The notes under the pieces: generated by a model
The model's input: the letters and a program-made list of their open reading frames with translations, nothing else
Database searches by the model: none
Told to the model about the DNA's origin: nothing
Translations under genes and position numbers: made by a program
Source of the DNA: Bacteroidota bacterium
GTDB taxonomy: Bacteria; Bacteroidota; Ignavibacteria; UBA10030; UBA8401
Reading direction: 5' to 3'
DNA length: 43,206 bases
NCBI GenBank assembly: GCA_021796215.1
Contig: JAJYOK010000025.1
Coordinates: 1-43,206, forward strand
Shown here: in pieces, positions 1 through 7,151 of the stretch
Numbering within the stretch: the stretch's first letter is position 1
Layout of the letters: each line of letters begins with the position of its first letter

Positions 1-153
1 GCTTCCGGATTCATGAGCGGAGTTCACGGCGACTGGCACGATAATGCCGGCGCAACATGTTTTGCCTGCCATACTGATCCTAATGCAAAGCCCGTTGCGA
101 TGGGCGGCGTTGCAGGACAAGGATTCTGTGGATATTGTCATGGAAAAAAGTGA
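1..153 (+). CDS. C-terminal fragment of a multihaem c-type cytochrome
   Basis: Frame 1 is open from the window edge to a TGA at 151-153 and gives the last 50 residues of a protein that begins upstream. It carries two haem-binding motifs, CFACH and CGYCH, with several extra histidines that could be distal haem ligands. The stop lies 7 nt before the ATG of the next cytochrome, so the two are almost certainly cotranscribed. By family, such proteins are exported and mature in the periplasm through a cytochrome c haem lyase, and one is encoded nearby at 1283. The total haem number and the N-terminus cannot be seen here. Confidence 0.8.
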   Translation, partial: ASGFMSGVHGDWHDNAGATCFACHTDPNAKPVAMGGVAGQGFCGYCHGKK

Positions 154-160
154 GCAATCT

Positions 161-1255
161 ATGAAAGCGATAATTTCAGTTTTGATTCTTTTCACAGGCG
201 TAATTTTTCTTGCCGGCTGCAGCGATTTGAAAAACAACTCTCTGCCGACTCAGCCGGTATTGACCGTACATCCGCCGGAATGGACCGACACTACATCATC
301 AGGATTTCATGGTGTCGTGTTGAAAGCGGAGGACTATAATTTATCAACGTGCGAAAAATGTCACGCGAAAGATTTTGAAGGAGGAACGAGCTCGGTAACC
401 TGCTTCACGTGCCATGCGAATTATCCTCACTCTTCCGGATGGAAAACTGCTGCCGCATCTGACTTTCACGGCAAAGTGCTTGCAGCGAATAGCTGGAATT
501 TGCAGCAATGCCAAACGTGTCACGGCAGCGACTATCAGGGCATTGCCTCGAAGAGCAATGTGAGCTGCGAATCTTCCGGATGCCATGTTTCGGCAAATGG
601 AAATCTGAAATCGCCGCAATCGTGCAATACGTGTCACGGTACTTTCAGTGCAGAAGCGAGCGACACATTATCGTGGGCACCGCCGCGCGCAGTGAATGGA
701 GACACATTGACAACGTCACGCGGAGTTGGAGCGCATCAACAGCATTTATATGCAAGCGCATCGTGGCAGCCGGTAGAATGCAAAGAATGTCATACGGTAC
801 CGTCCGATGTATTTCAATCCGGTCACTTAGATGCCGGGGCGAGCAACAAAGTAATGTTCAACGGAACAATGGCGACAACTGTAACGGGGAATGGAACATT
901 TGTTCCGCATCCGTCATACAATCCGGCAACACAGAAATGCAGCAACACATTCTGCCACGGAAATTGGAAAGCATTGAAATCATCTGCCCCGGCGATCAAC
1001 CAACAATTTTATGCCGATTCCGTAATGGCTGGAAATAATTATTCACCTCAATGGACTGGCGGGCCATCGGAAGCAGCGTGTGGCACTTGTCATGATTTGC
1101 CGCCACAAGGGCATGCCCCGCTGACAGGAAGTCTTGCGGGTGCAAAATGTTCCAGTTGTCATCAGGGTGTAGTGGATGCGAACAACAATATTCTCAACAC
1201 CGGATTGCATATGAATGGAAAGATTGATGTTTTCAATACGGAAAGAGATTTTTAA
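161..1255 (+). CDS. multihaem c-type cytochrome lipoprotein (mixed CX2CH and CX4CH motifs)
   Basis: This is a 364-residue protein when started at ATG 161. That start is chosen because it gives a clean lipoprotein signal: a hydrophobic stretch ending in LAGC with the lipidated Cys at residue 20. The longer reading frame from 44 has no signal peptide at its N-terminus. The mature part has nine haem-type motifs. Seven are CX2CH (CEKCH, CFTCH, CQTCH, CNTCH, CKECH, CGTCH, CSSCH) and two are CX4CH (CESSGCH, CSNTFCH). Mixed CX4CH/CX2CH proteins are known from Geobacter-type multihaem cytochromes. The likely role is periplasmic or surface electron transfer, attached to a membrane by lipid. The neighbours are another multihaem cytochrome and a CcmF-type haem lyase. 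Partner and electron acceptor cannot be inferred. Confidence 0.85.
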   Translation: MKAIISVLILFTGVIFLAGCSDLKNNSLPTQPVLTVHPPEWTDTTSSGFHGVVLKAEDYNLSTCEKCHAKDFEGGTSSVTCFTCHANYPHSSGWKTAAASDFHGKVLAANSWNLQQCQTCHGSDYQGIASKSNVSCESSGCHVSANGNLKSPQSCNTCHGTFSAEASDTLSWAPPRAVNGDTLTTSRGVGAHQQHLYASASWQPVECKECHTVPSDVFQSGHLDAGASNKVMFNGTMATTVTGNGTFVPHPSYNPATQKCSNTFCHGNWKALKSSAPAINQQFYADSVMAGNNYSPQWTGGPSEAACGTCHDLPPQGHAPLTGSLAGAKCSSCHQGVVDANNNILNTGLHMNGKIDVFNTERDF

Positions 1256-1282
1256 TTCACTTTTTGATTTGCGGAGAAGGAT

Positions 1283-3517
1283 ATGATTGGGACGATTTTT
1301 TTGATTATAGCTTTTATCGGAGGAGTGGCTGCGGTTGCGGCGTACTACCGGGCGGCAACCGGCAGAACGAATCTGTTATCGCTCGCGCGGATAGGAATGT
1401 ACCTCAGCGCTGTCGGGATTATTGCCGCGTCTGCCACATTATTGTATGCAATTTTGCAGCATGATTTTTCAAATGCCTATGTGTGGGGTTATAGCTCGAA
1501 AAGCCTGCCGCTTCATTTTCTGGTTTCGACATTCTATGCCGGGCAGGAAGGAAGCTTCATGTTTTGGGTGCTGTGTTCGGCAATTCTCAGTTTCTTTTTA
1601 CTTCGCTACACACGCGGGCGTAATCTCGAAGCGCATGTCATGGCGATATTTCTTGCAACGCAGTCGTTTCTGCTGTTGCTTCTTTTGACGAAGTCGCCGT
1701 TCAGATCTATTTGGGACGTCTACGCCGGTCAGATTGCGCCGGGAAACATCCCGCAGGATGGAAGAGGATTGAACCCGTTACTGCAAAATTTCTGGATGGT
1801 CATACACCCGCCAATTCTCTTCATCGGGTTTGCGGCTTCTGCAGTTCCGTTCAGCTTTGCCGTAGCGGCATTGTGGCGAAAAGAATTTACGACATGGCTG
1901 AAAAGTGCGTCGCCATGGATATTATTTTCCGGGCTTGTGCTCGGACTTGGAATTATGCTTGGCGCGTACTGGGCGTACGGCGTTCTTGGCTGGGGCGGAT
2001 ATTGGGGATGGGATCCGGTGGAAAATTCTTCTCTGATCCCGTGGATTGTTTTGATGGCGCTTCTTCATACGGCAATTGTTCAGAAAAAAACCGGACAGTT
2101 GGTGCGGACAAATTTCTTTCTTGCCATTGCAGCATTCGTTCTTGTCCTTTACAGTACATTCCTCACACGGAGCGGTGTGTTAGGTGATGCGTCGGTGCAT
2201 TCGTTCACCGATCCGGGAGCGGTGGTATATACGCTGCTGCTTGCATTCATCGTCGTATTTGCTGTGGTCGGGTTTGGCATGATGATAAGCCGCCGTAAAG
2301 AATTAAAACTGCAAGCATCGCCAATGGGTCTCTTGACGCGTGAAGTTGCCTTAACTCTTGGCGCCGCCGCGTTGGTGTTGATAGCAATTGTTGTTCTGTT
2401 TGGAACAAGTCTTCCGATTTTTTCGAAAGCAACAGTTGACGGCGCATTCTACGATACGGTCACTCTTCCGCTAGCGTTCGCCATTGCGCTGCTTATCGGT
2501 TACAGCTTGAAAGTAAAATGGGAAAGTGAAGATGGAAAAGAGATACTGAAACGTTCGGCAGCATCATTGATTGGCGCGGTGCTTGTTGCGGCTGTAATGA
2601 TGTATTTCGGATTGCATGAAGTAATGGTAATTCTTTTTGTGTTTGCTTCTGCGTTCACCTTGTTTGTGAATGTTGAACTTGCGTACACGATTGCTAAAAC
2701 CGACCCGCGATGGCTTGGCGGAAAAATTGCTCATATCGGTCTGGCATTATTCTTTTTGGGCATCATTACCTCTGCAAAGTATGGAACGAAAGAACAGGTC
2801 GGACTTGAATTGAATTCTCCGAAATCGGTCGGCTCATACACGATGACGTATCTGGGTAACCATCGGATTGAAGGAGACAAGTATGCTTTTGATGTGAACG
2901 TGAAGAGGGGAACGGAGAATTTCACGCTTTCACCGGTTATGTTTCAGACCCAAGAACAAGGTATCATGCGTAATCCGGATATTCGGTCAACGTTCACCGG
3001 CGATCTTTATGTTTCCCCAATTTCAATTGATGAATCTGTTGCGGGTGGCTCTCATGCCGGAGAAATGCTCACATTGAAAAAAGGCGAAACAATCTCTGTA
3101 GGCGATGTTAAAGCAAAGTTTGTGAAATTTCAAATGGGTCAGCACGGAATGGATGCAATGATGGGCGGCGCCGGCGGAATGTCAGTTGGCTCCGTGCTCG
3201 AGCTGAATAACGGCCACGCGAGCGAAACAATTGTGCCGACAGCGGTGTATGCAAAAGACAGCGCACCGCAATATAATGCTGCAGAATCGAAACTGCTCGG
3301 TGCCAACGTTCGGCTTGTTTCAATGAATGTTGATATGGGTTCGAAAGAATCTACGGTTACGCTTGAAGTGCTGCGTCCCGGCGCCGTTCCGCAGCAAAGT
3401 GAAATTTTGAATCTTGAAGTCAACACCAAGCCGTTTATGAATTTATTGTGGAGCGGTTCGGTGTTGTTGTTTATCGGCTTTATTGTTTCGATGATACAGC
3501 GCCGAAAAGAAGCATAA
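1283..3517 (+). CDS. ccmF: cytochrome c biogenesis haem lyase, CcmF/NrfE family
   Basis: This 744-residue polytopic membrane protein has a good ribosome site (GGAGAAGG at 1273-1280) just before ATG 1283. The WWD signature of haem-handling proteins is clear near residues 236-250 (WGGYWGWDPVENSS). Other CcmF hallmarks are the GSFMFW segment (about residues 91-96) and the NFWMVIHPPILF segment (about residues 169-180), which carries a conserved His. Roughly the first 500 residues are hydrophobic helices. The remainder is a soluble, presumably periplasmic, domain with a Met/Gly/His-rich stretch near residue 620, followed by a final membrane helix. It is longer than typical proteobacterial CcmF (about 650 residues). 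By family it attaches haem to apocytochrome CXXCH motifs, which fits the two cytochromes directly upstream. No other ccm genes are visible in the window. Confidence 0.88.
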   Translation: MIGTIFLIIAFIGGVAAVAAYYRAATGRTNLLSLARIGMYLSAVGIIAASATLLYAILQHDFSNAYVWGYSSKSLPLHFLVSTFYAGQEGSFMFWVLCSAILSFFLLRYTRGRNLEAHVMAIFLATQSFLLLLLLTKSPFRSIWDVYAGQIAPGNIPQDGRGLNPLLQNFWMVIHPPILFIGFAASAVPFSFAVAALWRKEFTTWLKSASPWILFSGLVLGLGIMLGAYWAYGVLGWGGYWGWDPVENSSLIPWIVLMALLHTAIVQKKTGQLVRTNFFLAIAAFVLVLYSTFLTRSGVLGDASVHSFTDPGAVVYTLLLAFIVVFAVVGFGMMISRRKELKLQASPMGLLTREVALTLGAAALVLIAIVVLFGTSLPIFSKATVDGAFYDTVTLPLAFAIALLIGYSLKVKWESEDGKEILKRSAASLIGAVLVAAVMMYFGLHEVMVILFVFASAFTLFVNVELAYTIAKTDPRWLGGKIAHIGLALFFLGIITSAKYGTKEQVGLELNSPKSVGSYTMTYLGNHRIEGDKYAFDVNVKRGTENFTLSPVMFQTQEQGIMRNPDIRSTFTGDLYVSPISIDESVAGGSHAGEMLTLKKGETISVGDVKAKFVKFQMGQHGMDAMMGGAGGMSVGSVLELNNGHASETIVPTAVYAKDSAPQYNAAESKLLGANVRLVSMNVDMGSKESTVTLEVLRPGAVPQQSEILNLEVNTKPFMNLLWSGSVLLFIGFIVSMIQRRKEA

Positions 3518-3553
3518 AAAGTTTTTATCGTCTATTCACGAAGGAGTTATCGT

Positions 3554-3796
3554 ATGCCTACTCAAAAAATCAGCAAGCCGCATCCGGACAATGTTGCCGG
3601 AAGATTTTATGTGCTGGATACGTGCAACGGATGTGGATTGTGTTTGACATATGCGATTCACAATTTTTCTTTTGATGATTCCGGATTGTTTTACTACGTG
3701 TATCGCCAGCCGGAAAACGATGACGAGCTGGAAGATATTCACAAAGCGGCATCGGTTTGCCCGATGGATGCTATTTGTGATGATGGGAAAGTGTAA
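3554..3796 (+). CDS. small ferredoxin, single [4Fe-4S] cluster
   Basis: This 80-residue acidic protein starts at ATG 3554 after a strong ribosome site (AAGGAG at 3541). It has one CX2CX2C set (CNGCGLC) and a distal CP (VCPMDAI), the four ligands for a single [4Fe-4S] cluster. A second full cysteine set is absent, so it is a one-cluster ferredoxin rather than a 2[4Fe-4S] type. It is followed after 10 nt by the alanine dehydrogenase-like gene and then a CoA-transferase. This suggests that it carries electrons in amino-acid or organic-acid metabolism, or to the PFOR encoded further along. Its partner enzyme is inferred only from position. Confidence 0.82.
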   Translation: MPTQKISKPHPDNVAGRFYVLDTCNGCGLCLTYAIHNFSFDDSGLFYYVYRQPENDDELEDIHKAASVCPMDAICDDGKV

Positions 3797-3806
3797 GCGC
3801 TAAGCA

Positions 3807-4949
3807 ATGAACTTCGGTGTTCTTAAAGAGGATCGCAGATTGGAACGGCGTGTTGCTCTGTCGCCCGCCGGCGTGCAATCGCTGACGGCAGCCGGTCAGC
3901 ATGTCTTTGTAGAACAACATGCCGGACTTCTTTCCATGTTCAGTGACGGCGACTATACTGCTGCCGGCGCAGTTATTGTGTATAGCGCAGAAGAAGTTAT
4001 CAATCGCGCTCAAGCTCTTCTGAAGATTTCTCCGCCGACAAATGGTGAATTGTCGCTGCTCGGGTTCGGGCAGGTGTTTTTTTCGGCGTTTCATCTTGTC
4101 GTGTCTGACAGAAAAATTACCGAAGGGCTGTTAGCAAAAAAAACAACAGCGATTACTTATGAATTGATCGAAGACAATCATGGCCGTCTGCCTGTGCTGC
4201 AGGCGATGAGTGAAATAGGCGGACAGCTTTCCATTCAGGCGGCGGCTCATTTCCTGCAAGGGGAAGAGGGGGGCAGAGGAATTCTGCTTGGCGGTATTCC
4301 TGGAATTCCGCCGGCGTCTGTTGTCATTTTGGGTGGAGGAACAGTCGGGCGAACCGCAGCGCGCTTTGCATTAGGAATCGGTGCCGCTGTAACGGTGCTC
4401 GACAACGATCTATCGAGGCTTCGGGAGATCGAAAATCATTTCCATTGGAAAATTGCTACTGCGCTTGCAACGGAAGTTAATGTCGCGCGCGCTGTTCAAT
4501 TTGCCGATGTAGTTGTCGGTGCCGTGATGTTGAAAGGTGAGCGCACACCGCATGTTGTAACAGAAGATATGGTAAAAACAATGAAAAAAGGATCGGTCAT
4601 TGTTGATGTTGCGATTGATCAGGGCGGATGTATAGAAACGAGCCGGCCGACCACAATTGATGATCCGGTATTTATTGAACACGGCGTTGTACATTTTTGT
4701 GTGCCGAATATGCCTGCAATGGTTTCCCGCACGGCAACGGTGGGATTGACGAACGCTATTCTCCCTTATCTGCAATCCATCGGTGAAAACGGAATTGAAC
4801 AGGCGTTGAGGATTGATTCCGGTTTTGCAAAAGGCGCATGCACCTTCAGCGGATATTGCACTAATCGGGTTGTGTCTAAAATATTCAATCTGCCGTACAA
4901 AGATTTACAAATCCATTTGGCGAGTGTACTTCCATCATCACAAAATTGA
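3807..4949 (+). CDS. ald: alanine dehydrogenase-like protein (AlaDH/PNT family), atypical active site
   Basis: This 380-residue protein matches alanine dehydrogenase along its length: N-terminal FGVLKED and RRVALSP, a central GIPGIPPASVVILGGGTVG nucleotide-binding turn, and VDVAIDQGGC in the C-terminal half. Family members convert L-alanine, NAD and water to pyruvate, ammonia and NADH. Numbering happens to coincide with the Mycobacterium enzyme as I recall it. His96 (FHLVVS) is kept, Arg15 is kept, and Lys73 is present, but the usual catalytic Lys75 of the KVKEP motif is Ser75 in KISPP. Either this is a subfamily with a different catalytic set or the reaction differs. It sits between a ferredoxin and a CoA-transferase, which fits a route from alanine through pyruvate and acetyl-CoA to acetate. 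Confidence 0.75.
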   Translation: MNFGVLKEDRRLERRVALSPAGVQSLTAAGQHVFVEQHAGLLSMFSDGDYTAAGAVIVYSAEEVINRAQALLKISPPTNGELSLLGFGQVFFSAFHLVVSDRKITEGLLAKKTTAITYELIEDNHGRLPVLQAMSEIGGQLSIQAAAHFLQGEEGGRGILLGGIPGIPPASVVILGGGTVGRTAARFALGIGAAVTVLDNDLSRLREIENHFHWKIATALATEVNVARAVQFADVVVGAVMLKGERTPHVVTEDMVKTMKKGSVIVDVAIDQGGCIETSRPTTIDDPVFIEHGVVHFCVPNMPAMVSRTATVGLTNAILPYLQSIGENGIEQALRIDSGFAKGACTFSGYCTNRVVSKIFNLPYKDLQIHLASVLPSSQN

Positions 4950-4953
4950 CAGC

Positions 4954-6267
4954 ATGAGTTGGGCAGAACAATATATGGCAAAGGTTACGACACTGACGGA
5001 AGCAGTGTCGGTTGTGAAATCAGGAGACCGGATTTTCCTCAGCGGCAACGCGGCAACGCCTGAACTGTTGACGAACGCGCTCGCGCTTCGCAAGGATGAA
5101 TTATCCGACGTCGAAGTTGTGCACTTGCTGTTGCTTGGCGACGACCCATTATCGAAGCCGGGGATGGAAACACATTTTCGCCACAACTCGCTTTTTGTCG
5201 GGCCGGCAGACCGCGCTGCAATTATGAACAGCACCGGCGATTACATTCCGGTGCATTTATCCCGCATTCCGGGATTCTTCTCCGATGGATATCTCCCTCT
5301 TGATATTGCATTCGTGCATCTTAGTCCACCGGACGAGCACGGCTTCATGAGTTTGGGTGTTGAATGCGGCGCGTCGAAAGCTGCCGTTGAAAACGCAAAA
5401 ATTGTTGTCGCTCAGGTGAATGACAAAATGCCCCGCACGCTCGGCGATGTATTCATTCATGTCTCGCGCGTTCATAAAATTGTTGAATGTTCCGAGCCGC
5501 TGAAGACGCTTCCTGTAAACCATGAATTTTCTGATGTCGAGAAAAAAATCGGAATACTTATCGCCGCATTGATCGAAGACGATGCGACATTGCAGCTTGG
5601 CATCGGCGGAATCCCTGATGCGGTGCTGGCGCAGCTTGACGGGAAAAGGAACCTTGGTATTCACACTGAAATGATATCCGATGGTGTCGTGAAAGCGATC
5701 GAGCGCGGCATTGTGACGAACCAGAAAAAAACACTGCACTCCGGAAAAGCGATCTCCACATTTATGCTTGGATCGTCGGCGCTCTATGAATATGTGGATA
5801 ACAATCCGTATTTCGAAGTTCATCCGTGCGATTATACTAATCATCCGTGGATCATTTCACGTAACGATAACATGATTGCGATCAACTCCGCCATCGAAGT
5901 GGATATGACCGGACAGGTTTGCTCTGATTCAATCGGCACTTCAATCTACAGCGGATTCGGAGGTCAGGTAGATTTCATTCGCGGTGCGGCTGCGTCGCGC
6001 GGAGGAAAACCGATTATTGCATTACCTTCAACAGCAAAAAATGGAACAGTTTCTCGCATTGTTCCTATGCTTGCTCCCGGTGCGGGCGTTGTAACGTCAC
6101 GTGCCGACGTGCATTATGTCGTTACTGAATTCGGTGTTGCATCGCTGCACGGGAAAAATCTTCGTCAACGAGCAGAAGCACTTGCCGCGATTGCCCACCC
6201 GCAGTTTCGCAGCGAAATATTTGATGCGGCGCATGAACAATTTAAGATTCGTCATCAGTACGTATGA
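4954..6267 (+). CDS. acetyl-CoA hydrolase / acyl-CoA:acetate CoA-transferase family
   Basis: The protein has 437 residues from ATG 4954. The open frame extends back to 4813, but that extension overlaps the end of the preceding gene and is unrelated to the family, so MSWAEQY is taken as the N-terminus. Family signatures are GIGGIPDAV, TEMISDGVV, the catalytic-glutamate region INSAIEVDMTGQV (Glu315), GGQVDFIRGAA and VVTEFGVASLHGK near the end, then a typical AHPQFR. Members transfer CoA between acyl-CoA and acetate (or 4-hydroxybutyrate), or hydrolyse acetyl-CoA, through a glutamyl-CoA intermediate. The exact substrate cannot be read from sequence. The stop overlaps a possible start of the next gene (ATGA at 6264), so translation is probably coupled. 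Confidence 0.85.
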   Translation: MSWAEQYMAKVTTLTEAVSVVKSGDRIFLSGNAATPELLTNALALRKDELSDVEVVHLLLLGDDPLSKPGMETHFRHNSLFVGPADRAAIMNSTGDYIPVHLSRIPGFFSDGYLPLDIAFVHLSPPDEHGFMSLGVECGASKAAVENAKIVVAQVNDKMPRTLGDVFIHVSRVHKIVECSEPLKTLPVNHEFSDVEKKIGILIAALIEDDATLQLGIGGIPDAVLAQLDGKRNLGIHTEMISDGVVKAIERGIVTNQKKTLHSGKAISTFMLGSSALYEYVDNNPYFEVHPCDYTNHPWIISRNDNMIAINSAIEVDMTGQVCSDSIGTSIYSGFGGQVDFIRGAAASRGGKPIIALPSTAKNGTVSRIVPMLAPGAGVVTSRADVHYVVTEFGVASLHGKNLRQRAEALAAIAHPQFRSEIFDAAHEQFKIRHQYV

Positions 6268-6293
6268 CAACGCGTAAGAAAAAGGGAGTAGTT

Positions 6294-6557
6294 ATGGATA
6301 CCATTCAAGTGCCAAAAGATAAACTTGACTGGATAGGTAAAGAAAGCAATCTGGTTGACGCACTCACGATGGAAATGGAACGGGTATTAAACTGGTATCG
6401 CGACCATCCACAGCATCCGTTGGATCTGGAAAAAATGCGTGAGAAGATCATTGAAGCTCATACGCGGCTTGAGGGAATTCGCATGCTGCTCGCTGAACTC
6501 CGTCAGCCTGCCGCCACGCGCGTCACTGAAGATACTTCAACAGACGTGTGGCTTTGA
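6294..6557 (+). CDS. small helical protein of unknown function
   Basis: This encodes 87 residues from ATG 6294, which has a ribosome site (AAGGGAG) seven bases upstream. An in-frame ATG at 6264 overlaps the previous stop and would add ten basic residues. I do not recognise a family. The protein is charged and looks mostly alpha-helical, with a probable coiled-coil segment near residues 45-75 (Leu, Met, Ile and Glu, Lys, Arg rich) and a loose Thr/Asp tail. No cysteines, membrane segments or signal peptide are visible. Its tight placement between the CoA-transferase and the cysteine-rich protein suggests an accessory subunit or scaffold, but this rests on position alone. Confidence 0.6.
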   Translation: MDTIQVPKDKLDWIGKESNLVDALTMEMERVLNWYRDHPQHPLDLEKMREKIIEAHTRLEGIRMLLAELRQPAATRVTEDTSTDVWL

Positions 6558-6583
6558 ATTTCTTTTAAAGGAAGGAGGGCTCC

Positions 6584-6904
6584 ATGATGGACCATTATTG
6601 GACCGCAGTACAAAAAAAAGTATGCACCAAATGCATTGATGGGGACCGCTACGGCGAGTGCAAACTTCCTGTCCAGTTCAAATGTGCACTGAAAGAAAAT
6701 TTCTCCAGCGTTATGCATGTGGTGCAAACCACCAACAGCGACAATGTGCTGGATTACATTGCGGCACTGCGCCGCGAAGTATGCAGCAAGTGTCTTGAAC
6801 AAACTGACGGCACGTGTTACGTCCGCAACTTACTTGATTGCCCGCTCGATCATTATTTCCCGATTATTATTGAAGTGATCGAGGGAATAGCAAAACCAGC
6901 GTGA
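6584..6904 (+). CDS. cysteine-rich protein with two tandem four-Cys modules
   Basis: This 106-residue cytosolic protein has an excellent ribosome site (AAGGAAGGAGG at about 6570). It is an internal duplication. The first half has CX2CX8CX7C (beginning VCTKC) and the second half has CX2CX7CX7C (beginning VCSKC). The Cys sets are each followed by a Leu/Phe-rich helix, and the halves are linked by a helix ending DYIAALRREVCSKC. Eight cysteines in two pseudo-equivalent sets suggest two metal sites, either [4Fe-4S] clusters or structural zinc; the sequence cannot tell which. I cannot name a family. It ends the ferredoxin-AlaDH-CoA-transferase cluster, so a redox or regulatory role in that pathway is plausible but inferred. 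About 250 nt without a gene follow. Confidence 0.68.
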   Translation: MMDHYWTAVQKKVCTKCIDGDRYGECKLPVQFKCALKENFSSVMHVVQTTNSDNVLDYIAALRREVCSKCLEQTDGTCYVRNLLDCPLDHYFPIIIEVIEGIAKPA

Positions 6905-7093
6905 TGTAACGTACGGTTGCACAGTGTTATCAGAGAACAATAATGTCTTTTTGCAAGAAGTTGTTCTTAGTATGTACGCGTTCGTTCAAGAACATCGCCC
7001 CGCGTCTGTAGCAAAAATTCCCTATCCTGTTGAGAATTAATACCTTGGAGCCTCAGCCACGGTTTCAATAAATGTGTTATGTGATTTTTCAAG

Positions 7094-7122
7094 TTGACTG
7101 GCAGGGGGAAAACGAGTATCAT
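7094..7122 (+). promoter_or_regulatory. sigma70-type promoter for the TonB receptor operon
   Basis: TTGACT (7094-7099) and TATCAT (7117-7122) are separated by exactly 17 nt, and each matches the sigma70 consensus at five of six positions. Transcription would start near 7129, leaving a leader of about 23 nt with AAGGAG just before ATG 7152. The rest of 6905-7093 shows no gene or convincing structure. Confidence 0.55.
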
Positions 7123-7151
7123 CATTAACAGCTGTACAAGGAGATTGATTG

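Noticed and set aside
4813-4953. N-terminal extension of the CoA-transferase frame
   Set aside because: It overlaps the end of the AlaDH-like gene and adds 47 residues unlike the family; ATG 4954 is adequate.
5257-5844. 195-residue minus-strand frame
   Set aside because: Antisense to the CoA-transferase gene, whose catalytic motifs are encoded in the same bases; no family resemblance.
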